This document shows positions 1-10,047 of a stretch of DNA of 64,000 bases, one piece after another. The stretch comes from Telmatospirillum sp. (GTDB lineage Bacteria; Pseudomonadota; Alphaproteobacteria; Rhodospirillales; Magnetospirillaceae): assembly GCA_031291415.1 (NCBI GenBank), contig JARLJB010000290.1, positions 1 through 64,000 of the forward strand. The letters run 5' to 3'. The number at the start of each line of letters is the position of its first letter. The stretch's first letter is position 1. A model generated the notes under the pieces. The model had not been told where the DNA came from, made no database searches, and saw nothing but the letters and a program-made list of their open reading frames with translations. The position numbers were made by a program, and so were the translations under genes.

Positions 1-126
1 AGCTTGGTCTGGGACGACTACGACGCCATTCTAAACGCCTGCGAAGACGCGTGGAATTTCCTCGCCAACGACCCAGAACGGATTGTCTCAATCGGCACGA
101 GGTCTTGGGCGTGTGTCAAAGGCTAA
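1..126 (+). CDS. IS630-family transposase, C-terminal end (cut by window edge)
   Basis: Frame 1 is open from the first base to a TAA at 124-126 and gives 41 residues. The segment around WDDYDAILNACEDAW, followed by an IVSIGTRSWA stretch, matches the ending usual for IS630/Tc1-mariner-type DDE transposases, where a helix containing AWN is followed by a short SIG.R.WA tail. The catalytic DDE residues would lie upstream, outside the window, so it is impossible to say whether the element is intact. No clear terminal inverted repeat was found just downstream. Confidence 0.75.
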   Translation, partial: SLVWDDYDAILNACEDAWNFLANDPERIVSIGTRSWACVKG

Positions 127-589
127 GGCTCCTGGTATTACTTAAATATACGATCTTATTGGATTTTTTGAGGGCATTGAAACGAAGTTACTAAAAGTCG
201 ACCCGGCCCAGGGATATCGAAAATATTGCACTCAAGGGCATCGGCATAACACTCCGTGCATGGCCGGATTCACGACTCTGCCGGTGGATATCGGAGTCTC
301 TTCAGAAAATTCGAACAGTGAGCTGATTGAGTTTCTGCCCGAAGGCGATACCGACCCCCGCTCGTCCCTTTGGGGAAGGGGCCTGTTTCCCGTCGAAGCC
401 ACGGCGCTGATCGAATCGACGAGCGTGCTTCGGTGCGATCACATCATAATTTTGGTCGCAATACGCGACGGATTGATCTGGCGGCGTTGAGCTGCCACCG
501 GAGGGCCATAATCCAATTACGCCGCAGCGCGGACACAAGCCCTACCTGGCTGGGATAGCAGACGTACTTGGACCGGTTCGCCAACGCTA
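127..589. other. Intergenic stretch without a supported gene
   Basis: About 460 bases between the transposase end and the small cysteine-rich ORF. The first 130 bases are AT-rich, with the rest GC-rich. Short open frames exist on both strands, but none has a convincing ribosome binding site or recognisable motif. It may include the outer end of the IS630 element. Confidence 0.4.
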
Positions 590-808
590 TCAGGCAACCC
601 CACCCGATGACGGGTGATCCTTGTCTGCCTGCGATTGTCCCGGCACAAAACCACATTTGGGACAGGGAACCCCTTTGAGCCGTTTCGCCTTGCGACACGA
701 CCGCAACAGACTTCCCTTGGCGGCGGAACCACACCCTCTTTCGCGAATTTCCCAACGGCGACTGCCGCACCAGGGGCAGCCGGACGAGCAATCAGGACAT
801 TTGTTCAC
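590..808 (-). CDS. Small cysteine-rich (possible zinc-ribbon) protein, 72 aa
   Basis: A GTG start at 808 is preceded by AGAGGA five bases upstream and lies 27 bp after the end of gph on the same strand, so it could be the second gene of that transcript. The protein begins MNKCPDCSSGCPWCG and has a second knuckle, PCPKCG, near residue 49. This gives paired CxxC motifs compatible with one or two structural zinc sites. The middle is basic. I do not recognise the family. Open frames of similar length occur in the other phases of this GC-rich stretch, so chance coding remains possible. Confidence 0.4.
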   Translation of the reverse strand: MNKCPDCSSGCPWCGSRRWEIRERGCGSAAKGSLLRSCRKAKRLKGVPCPKCGFVPGQSQADKDHPSSGGVA

Positions 809-835
809 GACATTCCTCTCTTGCCCAAAGATGAC

Positions 836-1519
836 TTACAAAAAGCGCGCAGCCTTCTCGGCCAGGTCGGCAAAACTGTCGATGACCACATCTGCGCCCA
901 TAGCCGCGGGAGCGTCCTGGCAATAACCGAAGCTGACCATCACTACCGGGATACCGGCGGCCTTCGCCGCGGCAACGTCATTGCGGCTGTCGCCGATCAT
1001 CAAGGCGCGCCGGCCCTCCGCCTGCATCGACGCCAAGGTTGCGCGCACATGCTCAGGATGAGGTTTCCGCTTCTCCACGCCATCACCGCCGATCACGGCG
1101 GAAAACAGACCGTCCAAACCCAGTTCTCTGAGAACGATCCGCGACAGATCTGTCGGCTTGTTGGTACAGACGCCCAGCGGGTGCCCAGCTGCCTTGAGCG
1201 CCGTCAGGGCCTTGAGGACGCCGGGATAGACGCGACTGTCAACCGCCGCATGCCCCCGATAGAACGCGAGGAACTGCTTCACAATATCGGCTAATGGCTG
1301 ATCGGGTAATCCACCGGACGCCAAAAGTCCGCGCTCGACCAGAACGCCGGCGCCATCTCCGACCCAGCTCCGCACGGCGGCGAGCGTCGCCGGCGCCCGT
1401 CCGAGAGTGACCAGCAATTGATTCATTGCCCAGGCAAGATCCGGAAGACTGTCGACCAAGGTCCCATCAAGATCGAACAGAATGGCCGAGGGAAGCGACG
1501 ACGGCGGGAGCTGACTCAT
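836..1519 (-). CDS. gph: Phosphoglycolate phosphatase, HAD superfamily
   Basis: A 227-residue haloacid-dehalogenase-type phosphatase that would hydrolyse 2-phosphoglycolate (a product of DNA repair or oxygenase activity) to glycolate in the cytoplasm. HAD motif I is FDLDGTLVDS near residue 16, with the nucleophile and acid/base Asp pair. Motif II is CTNKPTD, a conserved Lys follows in the KRKPHPE segment, and motif IV is IGDSRNDVAAA. The helical cap domain sits between motifs I and II. The start at 1519 is chosen because GGAGG lies 6 bp upstream; the frame remains open another 14 codons but without a better site. It is divergent from fliN. Substrate assignment within the Gph/PGP subfamily is by motif similarity only. 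Confidence 0.85.
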   Translation of the reverse strand: MSQLPPSSLPSAILFDLDGTLVDSLPDLAWAMNQLLVTLGRAPATLAAVRSWVGDGAGVLVERGLLASGGLPDQPLADIVKQFLAFYRGHAAVDSRVYPGVLKALTALKAAGHPLGVCTNKPTDLSRIVLRELGLDGLFSAVIGGDGVEKRKPHPEHVRATLASMQAEGRRALMIGDSRNDVAAAKAAGIPVVMVSFGYCQDAPAAMGADVVIDSFADLAEKAARFL

Positions 1520-1790
1520 GAAACCTCCAAAACGCCGCCGTTTGTGCCACTGGGCCGGCATTGAGGCAAGACCACTCTCCAGATTGTTTCGACTTTTTTA
1601 ACGGAACTACGATATGGTGACTTCGCTGATCGGACAGATACAATATGTTGGCTGACGCGCTGTTCCTGTTCCGACCTTCGTGACCGGCCCTGGACGGGGC
1701 CGTCGGATTATCGGGTGGCGGGGATCATCTGGCGGGCGCCCATCCGCCCCTCAGATCATCCCCACTGGCAAGGCAACGGAGACGCTTGAC

Positions 1791-2081
1791 ATGGCTGACG
1801 ACGACAAGGACGCAGAGGCGATGCAAGGCAGTGCGGCCGCGCGCGAGGCTGCTTACGATATCCAGGTCGAGCTTTATGCCGTGCTGGGGCATGCAAACGT
1901 CCAGGTCAAGCAGCTTCTCAAGCTGGGCCGCGGCGCCGTCGTCGAACTCGATCGCAAGATCAACGAGCCGATCGACCTGTTCGTCAACAAGATGCTGGTT
2001 GGACGCGGTGAAGTGGTAGTGGTCGACGACCGACTAGGCGTCACAGTAACCGATATGTTGAAGGGTCAAAGGGGCAGCTGA
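1791..2081 (+). CDS. fliN: Flagellar motor switch protein FliN
   Basis: A 96-residue C-ring protein. The C-terminal SpoA/surface-presentation domain is clear: the segment with VELYAVLGHANVQVKQLL, then LGRGAVVELDR, then EPIDLFVNKMLVGRGEVVVVDDRLGVTVTDML is the conserved FliN core. The acidic N-terminal 25 residues are variable in the family. The ATG at 1791 is preferred over upstream in-frame codons because it starts the normal family length. It is isolated here from other flagellar genes except motAB 7 kb downstream. FliN works with FliG and FliM in torque generation and CheY-P-dependent switching. Confidence 0.88.
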   Translation: MADDDKDAEAMQGSAAAREAAYDIQVELYAVLGHANVQVKQLLKLGRGAVVELDRKINEPIDLFVNKMLVGRGEVVVVDDRLGVTVTDMLKGQRGS

Positions 2082-2464
2082 CCCACGGCGTCCCCTCGAA
2101 AGAGTTCGACTTTTTCATCGGTCCCGCAAAAACGGGGAAACCGGGGCGGCTGATGTAGGCTGTTCCGCCCCTGTGTTGCCGTTTGTGCTCCTTCCCTTGC
2201 TTCCGACAATGACCAAGGTGACGCAGCCTCCTGCGATCGGCGATGGGAGAAATTTGTCGTCGGTGATATCCTGCTTCGGACGTGAAGCGATCCGCATCGA
2301 AGGGCTCTTTTAGAGCGGCGCTTGAGCTTTGAAAAAGCGGAGATCTTTCAGCGTTACGCGGAACTGGAATGTTCAAGCGAAGCGCGGAACGCTCCAGCGA
2401 GACACAATGTTCCCGGACTGGCGCCAGGGATCCATCTGCCGAACCCGCGCAGACGAGGTTGTCG
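2082..2464. other. Intergenic region with a terminator-like stem
   Basis: About 380 bases between fliN and the acetyltransferase gene. A GGGGCGG arm (2143-2149) pairs with CCGCCCC (2165-2171) and may end fliN transcription, although no T-run follows. The remainder should carry the promoter of the downstream gene; no confident -35/-10 pair was seen. Confidence 0.4.
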
Positions 2465-5209
2465 ATGAGCATCCGCAATTTAAGTTCCCTTTTCCGTCCA
2501 AAATCGGTCGCAGTGATCGGTGCCTCCGAGCAGGAAAAGACAATCGGCGCCATCGCCATGCGAAACCTTATGCAGGGCGGCTTTTCCGGACCGATCATGC
2601 CGGTCAATCCAAAACGGCAGGCCGTCGCCGGCGTCTTTGCCTACCCGGACGTCGAAAGCCTGCCGCTAGTCCCCGACCTCGGCGTGATCTGCGGACCAGC
2701 CGCCGAGGTTCCGCTGCAAATCGACAAACTCGGCCAGAGAGGAACCCACGCGGCCATCGTGCTGAGCGGCGGGCTATCGACTACGACCGGCAGCGATGGC
2801 CGCACCCTCTACGCCACGATGATGGACCATGCCCGTCGCCACGGTATGCGCGTCCTCGGACCCGACAGCCTGGGTATCATGGTTCCGGCCGTCGGACTGA
2901 ACGCCAGTTACGCTCATCAGACGGCGCTGCCTGGGCGAATTGCCTTCATCTCGCAGTCCGGCGCGCTCTGCAACGCCGTACTGGATTGGGCGCGCCCCAA
3001 GGGCATCGGTTTTTCCCACTTCATTTCGCTAGGTGAATCCGCCGACGTCGGTTTTGGTGATTTGCTCGATTATCTGGGATCGGACCCATCGACGCGCGCC
3101 ATCTTGCTTTACATCGAATCGATCCGGCAACGGCGCAATTTCATGTCGGCGGCCCGGGCGGCGGCCCGCAACAAGCCGGTCTTGGCGATCAAGGCCGGGC
3201 GTCAGGCGGCCGGCGCCAAGGCGGCAGCCACGCATACCGGGGCGCTGGCCGGTACCGACGCGGTCTATGACGCCGCCCTGCGACGAGCCGGAATGCTCCG
3301 CGTCTATGACCTCGACGAAATGTTCACCGCGGTCGAAACGCTGTCGCGGTCGCGCCCGACACGCGGCACCAATCTGACCCTGGTGACCAACGGCGGCGGC
3401 ATCGGCGTGATGGCTGTTGACGAACTGGCCGACATCGGCGGCGAGTTGGCCGATTTGACGCCGGCAACCATTGAAAAACTGGACCACTCCCTCTCGACAT
3501 GGTCACGCTCCAATCCCGTCCAGATCGGCGTCAGTGACGGCGAACGCTATGTCAAAGCACTCGACGTCTTGTTGGAAGCGCCGGAAGTTGAATCCATTCT
3601 GGTCATGCATGCGCCGACCGCTCTCACATCCGCGACCGAAATTGCCGAACAGGTCATCAAATCGGTGCAAGCCCATCGCGCCAACGTGATGACGTGCTGG
3701 GTCGGCCAGGAACAAGTCGCGCCCGGTCGGCGCCTGTTGCGCGAAGCCGGCATCCCGACCTACGAGACCCCGGGCTCGGCGGTCCGCGCCTTCATGCATC
3801 TGGTCAACTATCGCAAAAATCAGGACATGTTGATGGAAACGCCGGCGTCGGCTCTGGCCGATTTCACGCCAGCCACCGCGACAACCCGACTGATCGTCGA
3901 AAACGCCCTGGCTGCCGGCGGCACCATTCTCAGTGAACCCGAAGCCAAGGCCGTTCTGGCCGCCTACGGCATCCCGACGGTCGAGACCCTGACGGCAACC
4001 ACCCCCGAGGAAGCCGGCCGCCTGTCCGCCGGACTGGGCGGGTTGGTGGCGTTGAAGATTCTGTCGCCCGACATCGTCCATAAGACTGATGTCGGCGGCG
4101 TTGTCCTCAATCTGCAAGGTGCCGCCGCAGTCGAAGAAGCGGCCAGGCTGATGCTTGCGAGGGTCGTGGCGGAAAAGCCGGAAGCCCGCATGCTGGGATT
4201 CACCGTCCAGCGCATGGCCCGTCGTCCCGGCGCCCAGGAGATCATTATCGGCGTAACCACCGATCCGATTTTTGGCCCGGTCATCATGTTCGGTCAGGGC
4301 GGCATCGCGGTCGAAGTGATCAATGATTCGGCGATTGGCCTTCCGCCTCTCAACATGACGCTGGCCAGGGAACTGGTGCAGCGAACCCGCGTGGCCAAAC
4401 TGTTGCAGGGGTATCGTAACCGGCCGGCCGCCGATCTCGACGCCATCTGCATGACCTTGATGAAGGTCTCGCAGCTGATCATCGATGTCCCGGAAATCCT
4501 GGAACTGGACATCAATCCCCTGTTCGCCGACGCCGGAGGAGTTCTCGCGGTCGATGCCCGCATCAGCATTACAGCCGCCGCGTTCGCAACGGACCGTCTG
4601 GCCATCAGGCCCTACCCTAAGGCCATCGAGGAAATCCTTATTCTGAGTGACGGACGCCAGGTGCTGGTGCGCCCGATCCGCCCGGAAGACGAACCCAACC
4701 ATCATGTCTTCATTTCGAAACTCACGCCCGAAGATATCCGTTTCCGTTTTTTCGGTCTCGTCGGCGAATTGCCCCACTCGGAGATGGCGCGACTGACACA
4801 GATCGACTACGACCGCGAAATGGCTTTTATCGCGACGGTTGTTGAAGACAACGTCGAAGGCGACACACTGGGCGTCGTGCGCACCGTAAGCGATCCCGAC
4901 AACGAACGCGCCGAATTCGCCGTCGTCGTGCGATCGGACCTGAAGGGTTCCGGCTTGGGGCGGAAACTGATGATGAAGATGATCGACTATTGCCGCGGAC
5001 GAGGAACCGGACAGATCGTCGGACAGATTCTGACCGACAACACGCGGATGCTGAAGTTCGTCGAGAGCCTGGGGTTCAAGAGACTGCGTTTCGTCGAGGG
5101 CGACATTGTCGAAGTCTGCCTCGACCTGCGGGTTTCTCCGAAACCGTCATCAAAACTCAAGCCTCAAGCCGCGGGGAATGCTGTACAGGATACAGCGTCG
5201 ATGCCCTGA
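2465..5209 (+). CDS. Pat-type protein lysine acetyltransferase: ADP-forming acyl-CoA synthetase-like domains fused to GNAT
   Basis: A 914-residue fusion with the architecture of Pat/YfiQ. The N-terminus is a CoA-binding Rossmann domain ([11 protein letters not shown] near residue 15), followed by succinyl-CoA-ligase-like domains with the HTGALAGTD segment where the acyl-CoA synthetase phospho-His normally lies. An ATP-grasp domain follows from about residue 500 ([12 protein letters not shown], then [12 protein letters not shown]). The last 170 residues are a GNAT domain whose acetyl-CoA loop is [11 protein letters not shown]. Homologues acetylate the active-site lysine of AMP-forming acyl-CoA synthetases and so silence them. 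The start at 2465 begins the conserved MSIRNL...RPKSVAVIG pattern. The 3' end overlaps the convergent GGDEF/EAL gene by 53 bp. A pure ADP-forming synthetase role is less likely given the GNAT domain. Confidence 0.82.
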   Translation: MSIRNLSSLFRPKSVAVIGASEQEKTIGAIAMRNLMQGGFSGPIMPVNPKRQAVAGVFAYPDVESLPLVPDLGVICGPAAEVPLQIDKLGQRGTHAAIVLSGGLSTTTGSDGRTLYATMMDHARRHGMRVLGPDSLGIMVPAVGLNASYAHQTALPGRIAFISQSGALCNAVLDWARPKGIGFSHFISLGESADVGFGDLLDYLGSDPSTRAILLYIESIRQRRNFMSAARAAARNKPVLAIKAGRQAAGAKAAATHTGALAGTDAVYDAALRRAGMLRVYDLDEMFTAVETLSRSRPTRGTNLTLVTNGGGIGVMAVDELADIGGELADLTPATIEKLDHSLSTWSRSNPVQIGVSDGERYVKALDVLLEAPEVESILVMHAPTALTSATEIAEQVIKSVQAHRANVMTCWVGQEQVAPGRRLLREAGIPTYETPGSAVRAFMHLVNYRKNQDMLMETPASALADFTPATATTRLIVENALAAGGTILSEPEAKAVLAAYGIPTVETLTATTPEEAGRLSAGLGGLVALKILSPDIVHKTDVGGVVLNLQGAAAVEEAARLMLARVVAEKPEARMLGFTVQRMARRPGAQEIIIGVTTDPIFGPVIMFGQGGIAVEVINDSAIGLPPLNMTLARELVQRTRVAKLLQGYRNRPAADLDAICMTLMKVSQLIIDVPEILELDINPLFADAGGVLAVDARISITAAAFATDRLAIRPYPKAIEEILILSDGRQVLVRPIRPEDEPNHHVFISKLTPEDIRFRFFGLVGELPHSEMARLTQIDYDREMAFIATVVEDNVEGDTLGVVRTVSDPDNERAEFAVVVRSDLKGSGLGRKLMMKMIDYCRGRGTGQIVGQILTDNTRMLKFVESLGFKRLRFVEGDIVEVCLDLRVSPKPSSKLKPQAAGNAVQDTASMP

Positions 5210-8200
5210 GCATCGGCGGCACCTCGGCAGCCGGAACCGGCCGGCTGAACAGATATCCCTGTACCGCATCGCATCCCTGGCGGCGCAGATAGGAAAGCTG
5301 CTCCTCGGTTTCCACGCCTTCGGACACCACGCGCATGCCAAGACTATGTCCAAGCGTGATGATGGCCCGCGCGATGGCGGCATCGTCACTGCTTTCGTCA
5401 GACAACGAATGAACGAAGCTGCGATCGATCTTCAGCTTGCTCACCGGAAAGCGCTTCAAATAGTTGAGCGAGGAATAGCCGGTTCCAAAATCATCGATCG
5501 CCAGCTTGATGCCGAAATCATCGAGGGCGCGTAACATCTGTTCGGCCGCCTCGGCATCCGCCATCAAACCACTTTCTGTCAATTCGAGTTCAAGCCATTC
5601 GGGATTGATGCCGCATTCGACAACGATTTGCGAAATCTCCGCGACGAACTCGGGCCGGTGAAGCTGCACGGCCGACAGATTGACGGCGACCGGCACGACT
5701 TTGAGGCCGGCATCGTGCCACGCCCGAATCTGTTGGCAGGCAATACGCAGAACGATCTCGCCCAAGGGAACGATCAGGCCGGTCTCTTCGGCCAGGAAGA
5801 TGAAGCTTTCCGGGAAAACCAATCCCCGCTCCGGATGATTCCAGCGCACCAGAGCCTCCAAACCGATGACTGCGCCCGTAAGAACGTCGCGCTGCGGCTG
5901 GTAGTGCAGGATGAATTCGTCTCGGGCAAGGGCCCGTCGCAAATCGCGTTCGAGCGTATTGCGTTCCTGCATTTCCTCGTTCATCGCATTGGAGAAGAAA
6001 CGATATCCGTTCGGCACCTCGTGAATGGCCCGATACATCGCCATGTCGGCATTCTTGATCAACTGGTCGGCATCGGCCGCGTCATCGGGATAAAGCGAAA
6101 TGCCGATGCTGGCACCGACATGGACCTGCTGTCCGTCCAAATCATATGGTTTGGTCACCACATTCAACATTCTGCGGGCCAGCATCACAGCGACATCGGC
6201 GCCGGCCTTTTCGTCGAGAATGACCGCGAACTCGTCGCCGCCGATGCGGGCAAGCATGTCTGCGGACCGCGTGACGATACCCAACCGCTCGACGATCTGC
6301 GTCAGCAGACGGTCGCCGAGATCATGCCCCATCGTATCGTTGATTCGGCTGAATCGGTCGAGGTCGAGGAACAGCACCGCGACGGGATGGTGCAAAACAT
6401 CGGCCCGCGCCAAGGCCTGCCCCAACCGCTCCCGGAACAGGCCGCGGTTCGGCAGGCTGGTCATCGGATCAAAATTGGAAAGGAACCTTATCCGCTCCTC
6501 GGCCTGTTTTCGGTCCGTAATATCTTCCTGTACCACGACAAAATGGCTGACCTGCCCGAGACGGTCGTGCATCGGCGTCACGGTTTGCACCACCGTGTAA
6601 AGCGAACCATCCTTGCGCCGTTCGATAAGCTCGCCCCGCCAGACGTCGCCCGTCAGGATGGTTCGCCAGAGATCGCGATAAACCGGCGCGGTCTGCGCCC
6701 CCGAATGCAAAAGACGCGGTGACTGTCCGATGGCATCCTCGGGGGCGTAACCGGACAGCCGGACGAAGGCGTCGTTGACCCACTCGATCTGTCCATTGCT
6801 GCCGGTGATAAAGATGGCATTGGCCGCGGCTGCCATCGCCGCGCCTTGCAGCCGAAGCCGCTGCTGGTCGACCATCATCTGCAGAGGTACGCTGAGCCGG
6901 TCGGCCAAGTCTTCCAATTGGGCGACCTGAACATCCGTCACTTCAGCGGTCGCATAGGCCGTCACGACGGCAAGGACTTCCTGTCCGACCCGCAAGGGCA
7001 CGGAAACTCCGGCCACGACGTCTTCCCTGGCCAGCGGGACAAAACGCTCCAGCACACCAGGTACGACCGAAGCCAACCGCTGCGTTGTTCCCAAAACCAG
7101 GGCGCGCGCCGCCAACCCTTGCGCCTCGCCGTCCCAGCGTGGTGACGGACCATCGAAATGCCCGTCGGCACCCAGGGGACAGGCGGTCCCCAGAACGGAA
7201 ATGCTTCCGTCGGGCGCCTTGCCGCCCACCCACACTTGCAACAGGCCGAAGAGGCCCTGCAATCGGCGGCAAAGGACAGGGGCCACCCCCTCCATCTCCA
7301 GACCCTGCAATACCCGCTGGTTGACTTCGTGGACCAGTGCGTCGATGCCCGCCGTCCGACGCGGGCCGCTGACATCACGAAAGACGACGACGAGAAGACT
7401 GCGCGACTCGGCCGAGACGTGACTCACGGTCATTTCGAGAATCAGTGGCGTTCCATCGGCGCGCTGAACCGTGCACTCACGGACAGCCTCCCGGTAACGG
7501 ACGACAGCGGCGGGCAGGCCACCGGGAGACTGGGGGTCTTCCGGATCAGGCAACAGAACCGACATCGGTTTTCCGACCACGGATCCGGCGGAAAGCCCAA
7601 AAATCCTCTCGGCGGCGGGATTGACCGCCAGCACGGCACCATCTTCATCGACAGTCACGATGCCGTCGGTCAGGCGATCGAGGACAGCCTCCAACTGTCG
7701 CGCATTCGTCTCGGCAAGCTTGCGACTGGCCGCCAAATCGGCATGAACCTGTTTGTTGAACCATTCCTGCGATCGTGCCGCCAGGATGATGACGGCGACC
7801 GCCAAAGCGGTTGCCAGAACGTCACTCGCCAGGAATCGCAGCGATTCAGTCCATGCGGTTTCATACGCCAGCATGAAGTCGAGCTTGTGGAGCCCCCAGA
7901 GAATGAGCACCACACCAACCGGTCCATAGCCAAGGCCCGGCATCTTCTTGCGATGACGGAGAAACAGGACGCCCGATAATCCCATCGCCAGACAGGCGAA
8001 CAGGTAGGGCGGACCAAAACGCCACCAGTCGGACTGCGTCAGATTGACCGCCGCCAAAAGATAGATGAACAATCCGCTCCAGACGAGTGCCAGGGTCGGC
8101 CAGGAATAACGCCGATCGACCAGGCAAAGACTGCCCGCCAGCAACAAAATATTGCACAGGCCATGTAGGGATTCAGAAAGGATGAAGTGCCAGTCTGTCT

Positions 8201-8387
8201 GGTCGGGAAGGAACAGCAAGATGAGATAACGCAGGAAATTGGCGACGAACGCCAAACCGAACCGCCTGATGCCGGGCGGCGCGCCAGGAGCCCGCGCAAG
8301 CAGAAAAATGGCGGCAACCAGGACCACCGAGCCCAAGGTTGCGCCGACAATCGTATCGGGAACAGAAAGCGCGACAACAGAGACCAT
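5157..8387 (-). CDS. Membrane-bound c-di-GMP signalling protein with PAS-GAF-PAS-GGDEF-EAL domains
   Basis: A 1076-residue protein. Residues 1-205 form about seven hydrophobic segments, a polytopic sensor of unknown type. They are followed by PAS (about 230-340), GAF-like (350-510), PAS (515-630), GGDEF (635-795) and EAL (810-1055) domains. The diguanylate cyclase motif GGDEF (716-720) is intact. The phosphodiesterase residues also look intact: EAL 844-846, the NLS segment near 903, ELTES 935-939, DDFGTG 965-970 and the KIDRSF segment. Either activity is therefore possible; no degenerate motif tells which dominates. It is adjacent to and divergent from motAB, which suits control of motility by c-di-GMP, but that link is inference. 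Confidence 0.88.
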   Translation of the reverse strand: MVSVVALSVPDTIVGATLGSVVLVAAIFLLARAPGAPPGIRRFGLAFVANFLRYLILLFLPDQTDWHFILSESLHGLCNILLLAGSLCLVDRRYSWPTLALVWSGLFIYLLAAVNLTQSDWWRFGPPYLFACLAMGLSGVLFLRHRKKMPGLGYGPVGVVLILWGLHKLDFMLAYETAWTESLRFLASDVLATALAVAVIILAARSQEWFNKQVHADLAASRKLAETNARQLEAVLDRLTDGIVTVDEDGAVLAVNPAAERIFGLSAGSVVGKPMSVLLPDPEDPQSPGGLPAAVVRYREAVRECTVQRADGTPLILEMTVSHVSAESRSLLVVVFRDVSGPRRTAGIDALVHEVNQRVLQGLEMEGVAPVLCRRLQGLFGLLQVWVGGKAPDGSISVLGTACPLGADGHFDGPSPRWDGEAQGLAARALVLGTTQRLASVVPGVLERFVPLAREDVVAGVSVPLRVGQEVLAVVTAYATAEVTDVQVAQLEDLADRLSVPLQMMVDQQRLRLQGAAMAAAANAIFITGSNGQIEWVNDAFVRLSGYAPEDAIGQSPRLLHSGAQTAPVYRDLWRTILTGDVWRGELIERRKDGSLYTVVQTVTPMHDRLGQVSHFVVVQEDITDRKQAEERIRFLSNFDPMTSLPNRGLFRERLGQALARADVLHHPVAVLFLDLDRFSRINDTMGHDLGDRLLTQIVERLGIVTRSADMLARIGGDEFAVILDEKAGADVAVMLARRMLNVVTKPYDLDGQQVHVGASIGISLYPDDAADADQLIKNADMAMYRAIHEVPNGYRFFSNAMNEEMQERNTLERDLRRALARDEFILHYQPQRDVLTGAVIGLEALVRWNHPERGLVFPESFIFLAEETGLIVPLGEIVLRIACQQIRAWHDAGLKVVPVAVNLSAVQLHRPEFVAEISQIVVECGINPEWLELELTESGLMADAEAAEQMLRALDDFGIKLAIDDFGTGYSSLNYLKRFPVSKLKIDRSFVHSLSDESSDDAAIARAIITLGHSLGMRVVSEGVETEEQLSYLRRQGCDAVQGYLFSRPVPAAEVPPMLRASTLYPVQHSPRLEA

Positions 8388-8572
8388 TCGCCAATTTGGC
8401 CTTTCATCTGATGTTAGTCTAAACGAATGGAAGATGGACGCAAACTGTGACGGTGGAAAAATAACGAAGGGATTTATCCATGTTCTTCATATTGCCGGAA
8501 GGTCGATTATGCCCCACAATGGTATCCCATTCGTGTGCCATAGGACGACCAGCGCAGAAGGTATATTAGGCA

Positions 8573-9376
8573 ATGTCGTTTCCGACCCTTATTGGCTTTC
8601 TGTTGGGTATCGGGTTGTTCATCAGCTCGGTTGTTCTCAGCACCGACAATTATATGATTTTCGTTCACCTTACCGGTTTCATCATGGTAATCGGTGGAAC
8701 CACAGCCGCCACGTTCGTCGCTTTCGAACCCCGCTACGTCTCGCAGGCGGTGCGAATCACCATCTCGATCTTCTTCCAGCACAAATTGGGCCGGGCTCAA
8801 TTGACCAACGAAGTCGGCAGAATGATCCGTTGGGGCTACATGGTGCAAAAGGGCGGACTGCCTGCTCTCGAGGCGGACGCCAAGGCGTTGCGCAAGCAGG
8901 ACAGTTTCCTGGCATTCGGTATTGATCTGGTGATTTCCGGATACACCGGCCAGGAAGTCCGGGAGATCTTGTCAAACACCATCGAAACGACCTTTCACCG
9001 CCATATCGTTCCTGCCGATGTGCTCAGGCAGATGGCTAACAATGCTCCGGCCTTTGGAATGATCGCCACCCTCGTCGGCCTTGTGGTGATGCTCGACAAG
9101 ATGGGCAACGATCCCTCGAAGGTCGGCCCGGGCATGGCGGTTGGCCTGATGGGCACGCTCTACGGCGTGACGTTTGCCCGCATCATCTTGATGCCGACGG
9201 CCAGCAAGGTGCAGCAACGTGAAGAAATCGTCCGTTTTCGCCAGTATCTGGTGGCCGAGGGACTGGCACTGCTGGCCGAACGCCGGAGCCCCCGGTATAT
9301 TCAGGATAAGATGAACAGTTTCCTCGACCCGGCGCTGCATTTCGATATCGACCGCATGCTGCGTAACAGAGGATAA
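8573..9376 (+). CDS. motA: Flagellar motor stator protein MotA
   Basis: A 267-residue inner-membrane stator subunit of the MotA/PomA type. Two N-terminal membrane helices (about residues 3-20 and 30-52) are followed by a large cytoplasmic loop. Two more helices follow, the first containing the conserved PAFGMIATLVGLV segment near 150-165 and the second the GPGMAVGLMGTLYGVTFA segment near 180-200. Such proteins form the A5B2 ion channel with MotB and push on FliG. The stop is 5 bp before motB, so the two are co-transcribed. Whether the stator uses protons or sodium cannot be decided from this alone. Confidence 0.9.
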   Translation: MSFPTLIGFLLGIGLFISSVVLSTDNYMIFVHLTGFIMVIGGTTAATFVAFEPRYVSQAVRITISIFFQHKLGRAQLTNEVGRMIRWGYMVQKGGLPALEADAKALRKQDSFLAFGIDLVISGYTGQEVREILSNTIETTFHRHIVPADVLRQMANNAPAFGMIATLVGLVVMLDKMGNDPSKVGPGMAVGLMGTLYGVTFARIILMPTASKVQQREEIVRFRQYLVAEGLALLAERRSPRYIQDKMNSFLDPALHFDIDRMLRNRG

Positions 9377-9381
9377 CAGCC

Positions 9382-10047
9382 ATGGCCGACAACCGTTTCC
9401 GTGTACAGCCGCCACAGGACAACGAAGATTGGCTCATGTCCTACGCGGACATGATCACGCTGCTGCTATCGTTTTTCGTGCTGCTGATCTCGATGTCGCA
9501 CATCGACCCGGTCAAGTTTGAAAAGCTGCAGGGCGGCATGGCGCGCGACATCGGCCGGCATCAGGCGGCCCAACCGTTGCAGGAATTGAAGACGGAGGTC
9601 GGCGAGGTGTTGCGCGGCCTCAAGCTGGAGGACGACAAAGTCAGTCTGGGGTCTGATCAGCGCGGCCTTGTTCTCGAATTCGATGCCGGAACTTTCTTCG
9701 AATCCGCCTCGGCGAAGTTGAAGGACGAATACCTTCCGGTCATCGCAAAGTTGTCGGAAACCCTTAACTCACCTCGCTATTCCGCGTTCCAAATCGAGGT
9801 GCAGGGACATACCGACGACACTCCGGTCAACACACCGGCCTTCCCGACCAATTGGGAGCTGTCGACGACGCGCGCCACAAACGTGGTAAGGACCTTCATT
9901 CAGGGGGGTATCGATCCGACGCGTCTGGCTGCCGAGGGATTTGCTGACACGCGACCAAAGGTGTCCAATCGCGACATGAACGGCCACCCCCTGCCTGCCA
10001 ACCAGGCCGTCAACCGTCGCGTCTCGGTCCACATTTTCCCGCGTTAG
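9382..10047 (+). CDS. motB: Flagellar motor stator protein MotB (OmpA-like)
   Basis: A 221-residue partner of MotA. A short cytoplasmic head is followed by a single membrane helix starting at SYADMITLLLSFF; Asp23 is the ion-binding residue conserved in MotB/PomB. Residues about 85-220 form the OmpA-like peptidoglycan-binding domain with the characteristic EVQGHTDDTPV and NWELSTTRATNVVR stretches and the NRRVSVHIFPR ending. A GAGGA site precedes the start. Its stop overlaps the end of convergent nadE by 4 bp. Confidence 0.92.
   Translation: MADNRFRVQPPQDNEDWLMSYADMITLLLSFFVLLISMSHIDPVKFEKLQGGMARDIGRHQAAQPLQELKTEVGEVLRGLKLEDDKVSLGSDQRGLVLEFDAGTFFESASAKLKDEYLPVIAKLSETLNSPRYSAFQIEVQGHTDDTPVNTPAFPTNWELSTTRATNVVRTFIQGGIDPTRLAAEGFADTRPKVSNRDMNGHPLPANQAVNRRVSVHIFPR

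Noticed and set aside
614-1294. Plus-strand open frame opposite gph
   Set aside because: No family resemblance and a low-quality start; the minus strand has all HAD motifs.
3503-4777. Long minus-strand open frame inside the Pat-type acetyltransferase gene
   Set aside because: Its product is His/Gln/Arg-rich without motifs, and the plus strand encodes an intact multidomain protein. It is the usual antisense frame of GC-rich codons.
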